From Multifurca ochricompacta (lineage: Eukaryota; Basidiomycota; Agaricomycetes; Russulales; Russulaceae), in assembly GCA_022496185.1 (NCBI GenBank), contig WTXG01000153.1, positions 1-64,000 of the forward strand: 64,000 nt of DNA. The letters are read 5' to 3'. Under the pieces are notes generated by a model that was not told the DNA's origin, ran no database searches, and worked only from the letters and a program-made list of their open reading frames with translations. Below, piece by piece: positions 11,381-21,386 of the stretch; the first letter of the stretch is position 1, and each line of letters starts with the position of its first letter. Made by a program: the position numbers and the translations under genes.

Positions 11381-14300
11381 TTAACTATCTCTGGGCGCTT
11401 CTGGATGTCGGGCATGGAACTCCTTGATAAGGACCGGGGCAAAGATATCCCGGGCGGGCTCCCACGAGTTGTCGGAATGTGGGAATCCTTTCCACTTGAC
11501 TAGGTAATGTAATTTGCGCCCTCGGCCTTGTCGCTTCGAATCTAGAATACATTCCACTTCCCATTCTTCTTCTCCATCGATAAGGTCAGGCGGCGGTCTC
11601 GAGAAGTTTTCTCCATGTAGCAGTGTTTCTTTGTAAGGTGTGAGCAGTCTGGCATGGAAGACTGGATGAATATGCCATGTGGGGGGGAGTTCGAGTTCGT
11701 AGGACACGTCTGACAGCTTCCTTGTTATCTTGAAAGGTCCGTGACGTCGGGGCGCTAATTTGGCTGTCGGATGTGACGTGTGAATGTTCTTCCCTTCCAA
11801 CCATACCATGTCATTGGTCCGATAAGGCATAAACGTTGTCGGCTTCTCTGCCAGGGTCTTTTGCGCCTTCAGCAAGTTCTCATTGGCCGATTTCCGAATC
11901 TCTTCCCATTGGTCGATACGCTGGGTAGCCGAAGGAACGTTCGTCGGCTTTCCGGTCCACGTGGCTTGCGGCGTCCATCCCATGATAAGTGAAAATGGGG
12001 AGTGTTTTGTGGTGCCGTTAGGCCAAGAGTTGTGTGCAAATTCCGCCGTTGTGAGCCAGTCCGCCCAGTCATCCTGTCGTCCATTGCACCAAAATTGAAG
12101 GTACTGTTCTAGCCACTGATTGGTCCTTTCCGACTGTCCATCTGTCTGTGGGTGATACGCGGTGGAGATGTTTTGTGCGATGTTCAGCGTTCTGCAGAGT
12201 GCCCTGGCGAATGCTGATGTGAAGTGTGGGTCACGGTCTGAGATGATTTTTTCAGGGAGGCCATAGTGTCTGTAAACGTGATCTAGGTAAAGCTTGGCCA
12301 CTCCTTCTGCCGTGATGGACTCATTGCAGGGTATGAACAGCGCTGCTTTCGAACAGTCATGATCAGTGATGGTCAGGATTGAGTCGAAGCCTCTGGAGGT
12401 GGGGAGTTTGACAATGAAGTCCATGGCTACGGTCTGGAATGGTTGTGAAGTGGTCGGTGTAATTGGGAGTAGTGCCGGCGGGTGTGGGTGTGTATTTACT
12501 TTGTTGGCCTGGCAATCTGCACATCCTTTTACGTATTCTTCGATGTCCTTTTTCATGTTCGGCCACCAGTAGTCTCGTTTGGTGAGGGCATAGGTGTTGG
12601 CGATGCTGGGATTTCCTGCAGAAGGGAGGTCATGGTGAAAATGGATCACCCCCCTCTTAATGTTGTCGCCACCAGTGACAACGAGTCGATCCCTGTCCTT
12701 CCACCAGAGGCCATCGATCTTCTTCAGGTTATGCGCCTCTGCCCATTTTTCGCATAGCTGCTGATTCATGTTTTGCGAAACCTGGGCCCATAGATCCATG
12801 TCATGAAGACTGACGACGGCTGTCCTCGCGAAAACTTCCTCTGGGAGTACTGTCACATCGTCGTTATCTTCCGCACCATTGTTCAGATCTGGTCGTCTCG
12901 ATAGGGCATCTGCGCGAGCATTACGACTCCCAGCAATGTGCTTCAGTTCAAAGTTGTACTCCTCGAGCTCCAGGACTTCACGTGCGACCCGTCGGCTTAT
13001 CTTGTGTGGTTCCTTCCAATAGAGCAGGTTAGAGTGATCCGTATGAATGATGGTTTTGTAGGGAGTCCCTGCCAAGTACGGCCGCCAATGTCGTAACGCT
13101 TTTACTATGGCCAGTAGTTCCCTATCCCAAATGTCGTAATTCCGTTCCGCTGGCGAGAATGTTTCCGAATAAAAGGCCACAGGGTGAAGAAGTCCTGCCG
13201 CGTCTCGTTGATTCAGTACGGCACCATTTGCGAAGTGAGATGCATCGACTTCAAGTTCGAATGGTTTCTGTAGATCTGGTTGTAAAAGGACTGGTTCTGA
13301 GCCAATGATGTCGCGAATTTGTTCAAAAGCCGTTTGATGTTCCTCTGTCCAGTGCCAAGGGACATCTTTCTTTAGTAACCCATTTAGCAGCTGAGCGATT
13401 CCCGAGAACCCTCGGACAAAGCGTCGATAAAAGTTGCAAAAACCGATAAAAGATCGCACATCCTTGATGCATGTTGGTACTGGCCATTCCCGAATTCCTT
13501 GCACCTTTACGGGGTCCATCCGCACCTGTCCTCCCTCGAGGATAACCCCCAGATATTCTACACTTGGCTGTTCAAACGAACACTTGGCAGGCTTGAGGTA
13601 CAGGTCGTGTTCGCGAAGGATGTCCAACACCTGATGCACTCGCTTTCTATGGTGAATTAGGTCGTTTGTAGTGGCAACCAATATGTCGTCCATGTAAACC
13701 ACTACTTCGCCAGTGAGAATGAGGTCACGAAAGATGTGGTTCATCATTGATTGGAAGGTGGCGGGTGAATTGGTAAGGCCAAAAAACATAACGTTCAGTT
13801 CGAACAGCCCCTGATTGGTCTTGAAGGCCGCTTTACATTGGTCTCCGTCCTTGATTCGAATGTTGTTGTACCCCCAGCGGACGTCCATCTTGGAGAATAG
13901 GGACTTGTCCCGCATAGTATCGATGAGTTCCGAAATGAGTGGCAAAGGGTAGGTGTTCTTCACAGTATAGGCATTTATTCGTCAGTAATCTTGAACAGGT
14001 CTAAGTTTACCGTCTTTCTTCTTAATAAAGAAGAAAGGCAATGCATATGGTGAATTTGACAGTCTAATGTACCCTTTTGCAAGATGTTCCTCCAGGAATG
14101 ATGTAAGCGCTGTCTGTTCTGCCTGTGACAACGGATAGATTTTGCAGTCGATTGCGGATGGGGTATCAGGTATGAAGTCAATGGCATGATCCCATGGTCG
14201 TGCAGGGGGAAAACGTTGCGACTCCTCCTCCGAAAACACCTTCCAGTGCCGATGGTATTCCGCTGGTACCACTTCTTCAAATGTCTTCTCCGTACGCCCC

Positions 14301-14866
14301 TCTACTGCCTTCTGCGCAAGTTCTGATGCTTTAGTAATAAAGCAGTAGCTTGGGTCCTCTTCTCTTGTTGCAGCCGCTACAGAATGTCGGGCTGCATAAT
14401 CGTACCCCATCGATGTGATGAGTACAGGGTAGGAGTCCTTGCTCATCGTTGCATCGCTCCAATTGATCTTTGGCTCGAATGCGGCAAGCCAGGGATATCC
14501 CAGGACTAAGTCTTTGCCGCCTAGATTGGTAACCAGGAAGCATATTGTTTTTGTCTTTTCTCCCACCTGGACTTTTAGGTCGGTGTAGTGTGTTATTTTC
14601 CCTGCCCGATTGGCAGTTCCGTCAATATTCCAGATATTCTTCTCTTGAGGGAGTGCCAGCATTCCTAGTCCCATGGTTTTCACCATTCGTGGGCTGATGA
14701 AGTTGTCGGTGGCTCCTGAGTCAACCAGGATGTCGCGATCGGCCGTTCTCTGTGTAGTTTCGAAATGCACTGGTATTTTCAACAATTTGAAGCGACTAGT
14801 GTACACAGAGGTTACATGTAATGCTCATGCCCAGGCCGATGGGGTTGAGCCGGTCAAAAATCCTTT
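11381..14866 (-). pseudogene. pol: Chromo-2 pol (one TGA codon)
   Basis: This is a single frame of about 1,162 codons, beginning in the -1 frame after gag. In order it has protease DSGATDNF (near residue 52), RT with MDVRWGYNN and VYMDDILVAT (near 395), RNase H ([22 protein letters not shown]), a His2-Cys2 integrase finger, a DDE core (MDFIVKLP, SDRDPHF, QTDGQSERTNQW) and a C-terminal chromodomain (YLVKWKGFPHSDNSWEP). The only lesion is TGA at 13982-13984 in VQDY-R-RINAY, where relatives have CGA. The 860 codons at 11381-13963 are open. It is the most intact pol in the window. Confidence 0.93.
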
Positions 14867-16362
14867 TTTGCGAATGCCTTTTCTACTAGGATGGCCCGCA
14901 CCTCCTCACTTTCTTTCATCATGTTCGCCCATATCTCCTGCGCCTTCTCTTCTTTCGTCCTCTTGTCGACGGTTGGTGGGTTGTTTTGGACTGATTTGAC
15001 CACCGCTTCCGCCGCTCGCGCCCCCTTTTTTGGGCATTCTCTGGACATGTGCCCCTGCGCCTTGCAGCGAAAGCACCTTCCTTCTTTCATTAATGTCTGC
15101 CTTTCGTCTTCCGTGAGCGCAACCCGAGCCCTCGTTCTGTCAGCAGAGGTATCCATGGCATTTGGATCCCTCTGACTAGTATGCACGGGTTTGACTCCAA
15201 AGGCGGCCTTCCATTGGTCGCGGGTCTTTCCCTTTTTCGTGTCGACCCCAAAACGCGTCTGGAAATCAAGATAGTCTTGTTGCTGTCGGCGGGCAGCATC
15301 GACCCATGTATCCCAATCGTTGGGATGGTGAAACTGGATGATATTCTTCACCAGTGGATTGGGCAATCCCTGGGAGAAGAGGTCCAGCGTAGCCTCTTCG
15401 TCGGTGTCATAACCGGCCCTGTTGGCCAGACTTCTGAACTTCGCTACATAAGCGTCGAGCTCTCCCTTCTCCATTCTAAGGGACTTGAGCTCTCAAGCTG
15501 CCTTCTGCTTGGCCTGCCCATCCGTAAACGCATCCTTAAATCTCTGGGCGATGGTTTCCCACAGGCCCTCGCTAGTGGTATGACAACCACTCTCAATCTG
15601 TTCGTTCAGCCACTCCAGCTGCTCCATGGTCCAGTCATCTACGGCCTCCCCTTGGATCAGGGAGAGGAAGAGGTTTGTGCGTTGGAAAGGGTTAATGATC
15701 TGGGGAACGTCATGGTTGAAGTTTTTAAAGGTCGTAAACTCCAGCATGAACTTTTTGCTTTGCGACCGGTCCCCAGTGAACGTCTGGGGCAGTACTCCTG
15801 ACAATCGCCCTGATGGTGGGGGAATGTTGGGTGGTAGCATGGCTGGGGGTGGAGGGGGAGGAGGTGCTGGGTCTGGGAGTTGGGCGGCAATGGTAGACAT
15901 GTTTTGGTAAAACGGGGTGACGGTGTCAGTGGACTGTATTGAAATCTGGGGAGTTGTCAAAGCAGGGGCTCTGGACGTGACAACTGCCAGTGCAACTGGG
16001 GTTGTAGTCGATGCTAATACCAGTGCTTCTTCACTGTGTTCTTCCACGTACTCTTCTGGCTCAGAGTCCGTAACAATGGCCGGGGGATTTTCCCTCCACG
16101 GTCCTAATCCAAATTCGGGAGGAGCGGGTCCTGTAGTAACCCACGAGTGTCGGCTGTCCGAGTATCAGATACGGTACCAAACTCGTTTCTCGTCGTCGTA
16201 TTCTACTGGTTGGTATCTTCCGTCGTGATAGACGTAGTATCCAAACTCGGACTCAAAGTCTTTCCAGGTGGCAGAGCCAAGTACTTGCTGTGAAAGGTCA
16301 GGCTCGTCCCTTCGTTCGATGGGTTCTTCTTTAAACAGGGTCTGACTGCGGCTGGAAGCCAC
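14854..16362 (-). pseudogene. gag: Chromo-2 gag (two TGA codons)
   Basis: This is a Gag of 503 codons in one frame with the same GTG start, Pro-rich segment, capsid region and CCHC knuckle (CFRCKAQGHMSREC) as its relatives. TGA at 16165-16167 (after VWYRI) and 15493-15495 (after KQKAA) replace CGA codons. The natural stop is TGA at 14854-14856. The slippery heptamer A AAA AAG is at 14863-14869. Confidence 0.9.
14863..14869 (-). other. -1 frameshift slippery site A AAA AAG (Chromo-2)
   Basis: This is in frame with gag, two sense codons before the Gag TGA; pol is open in the -1 frame. It is the same position and sequence as in both Chromo-3 copies. Confidence 0.65.
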
Positions 16363-16368
16363 GATGAG

Positions 16369-16379
16369 AGACTCGACTT
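16369..16379 (-). other. Chromo-2 self-primer binding site
   Basis: AAGTCGAGTCT lies 2 nt from the LTR end, perfectly complementary to the predicted RNA 5' end AGACTCGACTT of this element's LTRs. Confidence 0.75.
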
Positions 16380-16381
16380 GA

Positions 16382-16970
16382 TGTTACATCCAGTGCGGGA
16401 CGTTCCACACGACTTGTGTGACAGCGTGATACGGGGGTTCAGGTAAGAGACCAATAAGATCCCTTGGAGTAAAAGGGTGACAAGTCAAAGTCAAAGAGGC
16501 TGTACTCTAAGACGATGGTGAGTGGGAAGTGCCGAAAGCACTGAGACAAGAAGACGTTCAGGAATCAAGGGAGAGTCCAGAAGACAAGCACCGATGTATT
16601 CAATAAGTCGAGTCTGAGGTCTACAAGGTAGCTACAGCGGACTTATATACGTAATCTAGTGAGCGTCTAAAGATAAGATAACAACGAGTCATGTGGGCCC
16701 AAATATACGAAAGCGGAGGGCGTAAAGCCGCGCTTCTGATAGGGGATTAAGTAAGTGTCCGGTCGTAAAGATAAGGGATAAGAGATAAAAGATAAAAGTC
16801 CAAACACGAGTACAGTAACGCAATCATGGACAAAGGCGGTCACGGGGAAGGAAGCAAGGCACGTGAGGGATCCCACGATGGAGACGTGATCTGATAATGT
16901 AAGGTGGGCGGCAAAGAGGGGTCGTCGTTGGGTAGGAAGAAAAATACGGGGAGAGACAGGGTGCGTAACA
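16382..16970 (-). repeat. Chromo-2 5' LTR
   Basis: This is 589 bp, starting TGTTAC and ending CGTAACA on the plus strand, with TSD TTCTG at 16971-16975. It has about five transition differences from the 3' LTR at 2015-2603. Confidence 0.93.
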
Positions 16971-16975
16971 TTCTG

Positions 16976-19900
16976 GGGCTACAGACAATTTCATTAGCCA
17001 ATGACTCCAGAGGACGCTAGGATTGGGGACACAGTTACTCCCCCAAGAAAAAAATATCTGGAACATAGACAGGACAGCCAACAAAGCTGGAAAAATTACG
17101 CACTGCTGTGATTTAGAGGTACAGGTTGGGGAGTGGACAAAGCAGCTTCGCTTCCTCATTACCGACTTAGGAGAGGAGGACATGGTCCTGGGATATCCAT
17201 GGCTGGCAGCATTTGAACCTAAGATCAATTGGGCAGAAGCCACTATGGACAAGGATTTCTACCCAGTCATCATCACGTCTCTGGGATACGACTATGCTGC
17301 GCGACACCCTCTCACCCATGCCATTGTCATGGGATCGGCTGTCACCTGGAGTGACGTGGAACCTGTGGATCAGGTCTATTGCTATGTTATGAAAGCATTG
17401 GAACTGGCCCAGGCAGAGGCACAGAAAAACCCAGAAAGAACATTTGAAGAAGTAGTCCCGGCAGAATATCATCGACATTGGAAGGTCTTCTCAGAGGAGG
17501 AATTGCAATGCTTCCCTCCCTCTCGACCTTGGGACCATGCTATCGACTTCATCCCGGAAGCCCCGTGATCGGTGGACTGTAAAATCTATCCCCTGTCACA
17601 ACCAGAAAAGGAAGCGCTCTCTACCTTCCTGGAAGAACATCTAGCAAAGGGATATATACGACCTTCCAACTCCCCCTATGCATCACCCTTCTTTTTCATT
17701 AAAAAGAAGGACGGGAAACTACGACTGGTACAGGACTACAGATGGATTAACGAACTCACGGTGAAAAACAACTACCCACTTCCTTTGATCTTGGAAATCA
17801 TCAACAAAATGCGTGACAAGGCCTTGTTTTCAAAAATGGATGTCCGTTGGGGGTATAACAACATTCGTATCCGGGAAGGCGACCAGCCCAAGGCCGCCTT
17901 CAAGACCAATCAGGGACTTTTTGAACCCAACGTCATGTTCTTTGGCCTAACGAACTCACCAGCGACCTTCCAGGCCATGATGAATCACATCTTCCAAGAC
18001 CTGATCCTTACAGAAGAGGTCGTAGTATACATGGACGACATCCTGGTAGCCACAAAAGACAACATTCGCCATCACCGAACCCAAGTTCATGAGGTACTAG
18101 AAATCCTAGCGAAACACGACCTCTACTTGAAACCTGCCAAATGTTCCTTCGAACAAAAGACCGTTGAATATCTAGGTGTCATTCTAGAAGGGGGGCAAGT
18201 ACACATGGACCCTGTAAAAGTGCAAGGCATTCGAGAGTGGACCGTCCCACAGTGTACCAAAGACGTCAGATTGTTCATTGGATTCTGTAATTTCTACCGA
18301 CGCTTCATCAAAGGATTCTCAGCCATCGCCCGACCACTTAATGATTTGTTGAAAAAGGACGTGCCCTGGCACTGGGACAAATTGCAGCAGAGAGCATTCG
18401 ACCAAATTAAAGTGATTATCAGCTCCGAACCAGTTCTTATCCAACCTGACCTGGCCAAACCCTTTGAACTAGAGGTCGATGCTTCCATGTATGCCAACGG
18501 TGCAGTTCTATCACAAAGAGATACTGAAGGGATTCTCCATCCTGTTGCATTCTACTCGGAAACATTCTCATTGGCAGAAAGAAATTATGACATTTGGGAT
18601 AGAGAACTACTGGCTATCGTAAAAGCGTTATGGCATTGGCGACCATACTTGGCTGGATCCCCGCACAAAACCATCATCTACACAGACCACTCCAACCTTT
18701 TGTATTGGAGAGAACCGCACAAAATCAGCTGGCGAATAGCACGAGAAGTCCTGGAGCTTGAAGAATACAACTTCACACTCAAGCACTTACCTGGAGCTCA
18801 TAATGCACGAGCTGATGCCCTGTCTAGACCAACCGGACAGGATGAAGGGGAGAATGACAATGACAATATCGTCGTCTTACCAGAAGATGTCTTCGCAAAA
18901 ACCGCTGTCATTAGCCTTCATGACATGGATCTATGGGCCCAAGTAACACAGAATATGAACCAGGAACTGTGTAAATCCTGGGCAGAGCCGCATAACATAA
19001 AGATGAAAGACGGCCTCTGGTGGAAGGATGGCAATTGATTGGTTGTCACCAGTGGCGACAACATTAAGAGGGGGGTGATTCATTTTCATCATGACCTTCC
19101 CTCCGCAGGACACCCCGGCATCGCAAATACCTACGCCCTTGCCAAACGAGATTACTGGTGGCCAAATATGAAAAAGGATGTCGAAGCCTATGTTAAAGGA
19201 TGCGCCGAATGCCAGGCAAACAAAGTAAATACTCACCCAAGACCGCTGGCACTTTCGCCCATCACGCCGATTGCAACGGCTCCCTTCCAGACTATCGCCA
19301 TGGACTTCATCGTTAAACTCCCTCAGTCACAAGGATACGATTCGATACTCACCATTACGGACCATGACTACTCAAAGGCCGCTCTCTTCATACCCTGTAA
19401 CGAGACAATTTCAGCAGAAGGAGTCATGAAACTTTACCTGAACCATGTCTACCAGCATTATGGACTACCACAGAAGATCATTTCCGACCGAGACCCACGA
19501 TTTGCCTCCATGTTCGCCCGAGCACTCTGTAAATGTCTCGATATCCAACAGAACATATCCACCGCCTACCACCCCCAGATGGATGGACAATCGGAGCGGA
19601 CAAACCAATGGTTGGAACAGTACCTTCAATTCTGGTGTAACGAACGACAGAATGACTGGGCAGAATGGCTGGCAATGGCTGAGTTTGCACATAACAGCTG
19701 GCCAAATGGAACGACAAAGACCACTCCCTTCTCCCTTATTATGGGGTGGAACCCTCGCACTACATGGACAGACAAGCCCACGAATGTACCATCCGTGACA
19801 CAGTGTATCGACCAATGGGAGGAAATACGGGAATCAGCCAATAGAAATCTTCAGAAGGTGCAAAAGACCCTGGCCGAGAAGCCCACTAAGTTTACACCCT

Positions 19901-20403
19901 ATCAAGTCGGAGATCAAGTCTGGCTAGAAGGGCGCAATATCTGTATGTCACACCCAACGGCAAAATTAGCTCCCAAATGCCACGGCCCCTTCATGATCGA
20001 ACAGAAGCTCTCAGACGTTACGTATAAGCTCACGCTACCTGCCACCTGGAAGATACACCCCGTCTTCCATGCGAACCTTTTAACGCCATACAGAGAAACC
20101 ACCATCCATGGACAGAATTTTCCCAGACCTCCCCCTGACCTCGTGGACAGAGAACTAGAATGGGAAGTGGAACGTATTGCTGACGCCAAATGGAAGGGTT
20201 GGGGACGTAATCGACGACTCCATTATTTGATCAAATGGAAGGGATTCCCAGATGCCGACAACTCATGGGAACCTGCTGCGGATGTCTTTGCGCCCAAGCT
20301 CATTGAAGACTTCTATAGGTGCCACCCAGAGGCAGATAAAGAGCTGGAGAAAATACGAGTTGCTAAACAGCTCTCTCCCCCACAACTGACTAGAAACCCA
20401 CTC
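16976..20403 (+). pseudogene. pol: Chromo-1 pol, main part (three TGA codons)
   Basis: This resumes the protease frame after Chromo-2. It contains the rest of protease, RT (MDVRWGYNN, VYMDDILVAT), RNase H ([22 protein letters not shown]), the integrase finger (HHDLPSAGHPG...CAECQ), the DDE core (MDFIVKLP, SDRDPRF, GQSERTNQW) and a chromodomain (YLIKWKGFPDADNSWEP, near 20220). TGA stops are at 17002-17004, 17566-17568 and 19036-19038; the last matches a CGA in relatives. No frameshift is seen. There is no stop after the chromodomain: the frame runs on into the third ORF, unlike in Chromo-2 and Chromo-3. Confidence 0.92.
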
Positions 20404-20794
20404 ATGTCATCGTCCAAGATCCACACCTCCGCCGCCATCGATGCGTTTCCCATACTTACTCCTGTGCATCCTCCTTCTCGCCCACTTTCTCCTATTGATT
20501 ACGATGCGACCGCCCAAGTGGCCCAAGGGGACAAAATCATCGACATCGACGAAGATTTTAATCTGCCCGAACATCCCCATCCCAACGACTTGATCGACGT
20601 AGACTTCAGTGATGAATCCCCCGAATTTCCCTTCTTCCCCAACGACCCCAACTCGCAGTTCTACTTCCCGCTTATGATCCCATCATCCAAAAACGACGGC
20701 ACTACAGAAGTGGCCAAGTATATCTACTACACCAATGAAGGTATGGATGTGGCAGGATGCCTGGAGAAGGGAGGACCCGTCTACAGGGCCCCAG
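20404..20794 (+). pseudogene. Chromo-1 third ORF, N-terminal part, fused in frame to pol
   Basis: The reading frame is continuous with pol; the first ATG (MSSSKI) is at 20404. It shows the same plan as the separate third ORFs: SPIDYDA, acidic HPNDL, then YIYYTNEGMDVAGC. It is cut after codon GPVYRAP by Chromo-3b and continues at 28262. Fusion to pol suggests the third ORF began as, or can act as, a C-terminal extension of Pol. Confidence 0.86.
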
Positions 20795-21367
20795 TGTTAC
20801 GAACCCCGTCTTCGCCCGTGTTCTTTTTCTTACCCAACGACGACCCCTCTCTACCGCCCACACTCCACTACCAGATCACGTCTCCATCGTGGGACCCGTC
20901 ACATGCCCTGCGTCCATCCCCGTGACTCGTTTGCTTGTTCATGTTTACCTATTTGCTTATCGCTTACTGCTTATCTCTTTATCATACGACCGGACACTTA
21001 CTTAATACCCTATCAGAAGCTAGGCTTTACGCCCTCCGCTTTCGTATATTTGGGCCCACTTGACTCCGTTCCCTTATCTCGTAGACGCCCACTGCATTAC
21101 GTATATAAGTCCGCTGTAGCTACCTTGTAGACCTCAGACTCGACTTATTGAATACATCGGTGCTTGTCTTCTGGACTTCCCTTTGAACGCTTTGACTCGC
21201 TCGTCTCAGTACCTCGGGTACTTTCCGCTCAACAGTGTCTTAGAGTACAGCCTCTTCGACTCTGACTCCTTCCACTTAAACTCCAGGGGATCTTATTGAT
21301 CTCTTATCTGACCACGAACGAACGCTGTCACACAAGTCGTGTGGAACGTCCCGCACCGGGCGTAACA
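20795..21367 (+). repeat. Chromo-3b 5' LTR
   Basis: This is 573 bp, TGTTACG to CGTAACA, with TSD CCCAG before it. The last bases form a hairpin, ACGTCC with GGGCGT, just before the LTR end. Confidence 0.94.
21102..21146 (+). promoter_or_regulatory. LTR promoter: TATA box and predicted RNA start
   Basis: TATATAAG is at 21102-21109, followed by exactly 26 nt and then AGACTCGACTT at 21136-21146. A start at this distance from a TATA box is normal for RNA polymerase II. The 11 bases are the exact complement of the site at 21370-21380, which places the RNA 5' end as the primer. Confidence 0.7.
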
Positions 21368-21369
21368 TC

Positions 21370-21380
21370 AAGTCGAGTCT
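21370..21380 (+). other. Chromo-3b self-primer binding site
   Basis: AAGTCGAGTCT lies 2 nt after the LTR and 6 nt before the GTG of gag. It is perfectly complementary to 21136-21146. Confidence 0.75.
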
Positions 21381-21386
21381 CCCACC

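Larger units (their letters stand above)
2015..16970 (-). mobile_element. Chromo-2: chromovirus inserted in Chromo-1 protease
   Basis: This is a minus-strand element with 589-bp LTRs (2015-2603 and 16382-16970) that begin TGTTAC and end GTAACA. The TSD TTCTG is at 2010-2014 and 16971-16975. Without the nested Chromo-3a it is about 7.48 kb. The LTRs differ at only a handful of transitions. It is the best-preserved chromovirus here: gag has two TGA stops, pol has one, and the third ORF is open once Chromo-3a is removed. Confidence 0.95.

Noticed and set aside
20735..21130. ORF running from Chromo-1 third ORF into the Chromo-3b LTR
   Set aside because: It is a chance fusion across an insertion junction in a different frame.
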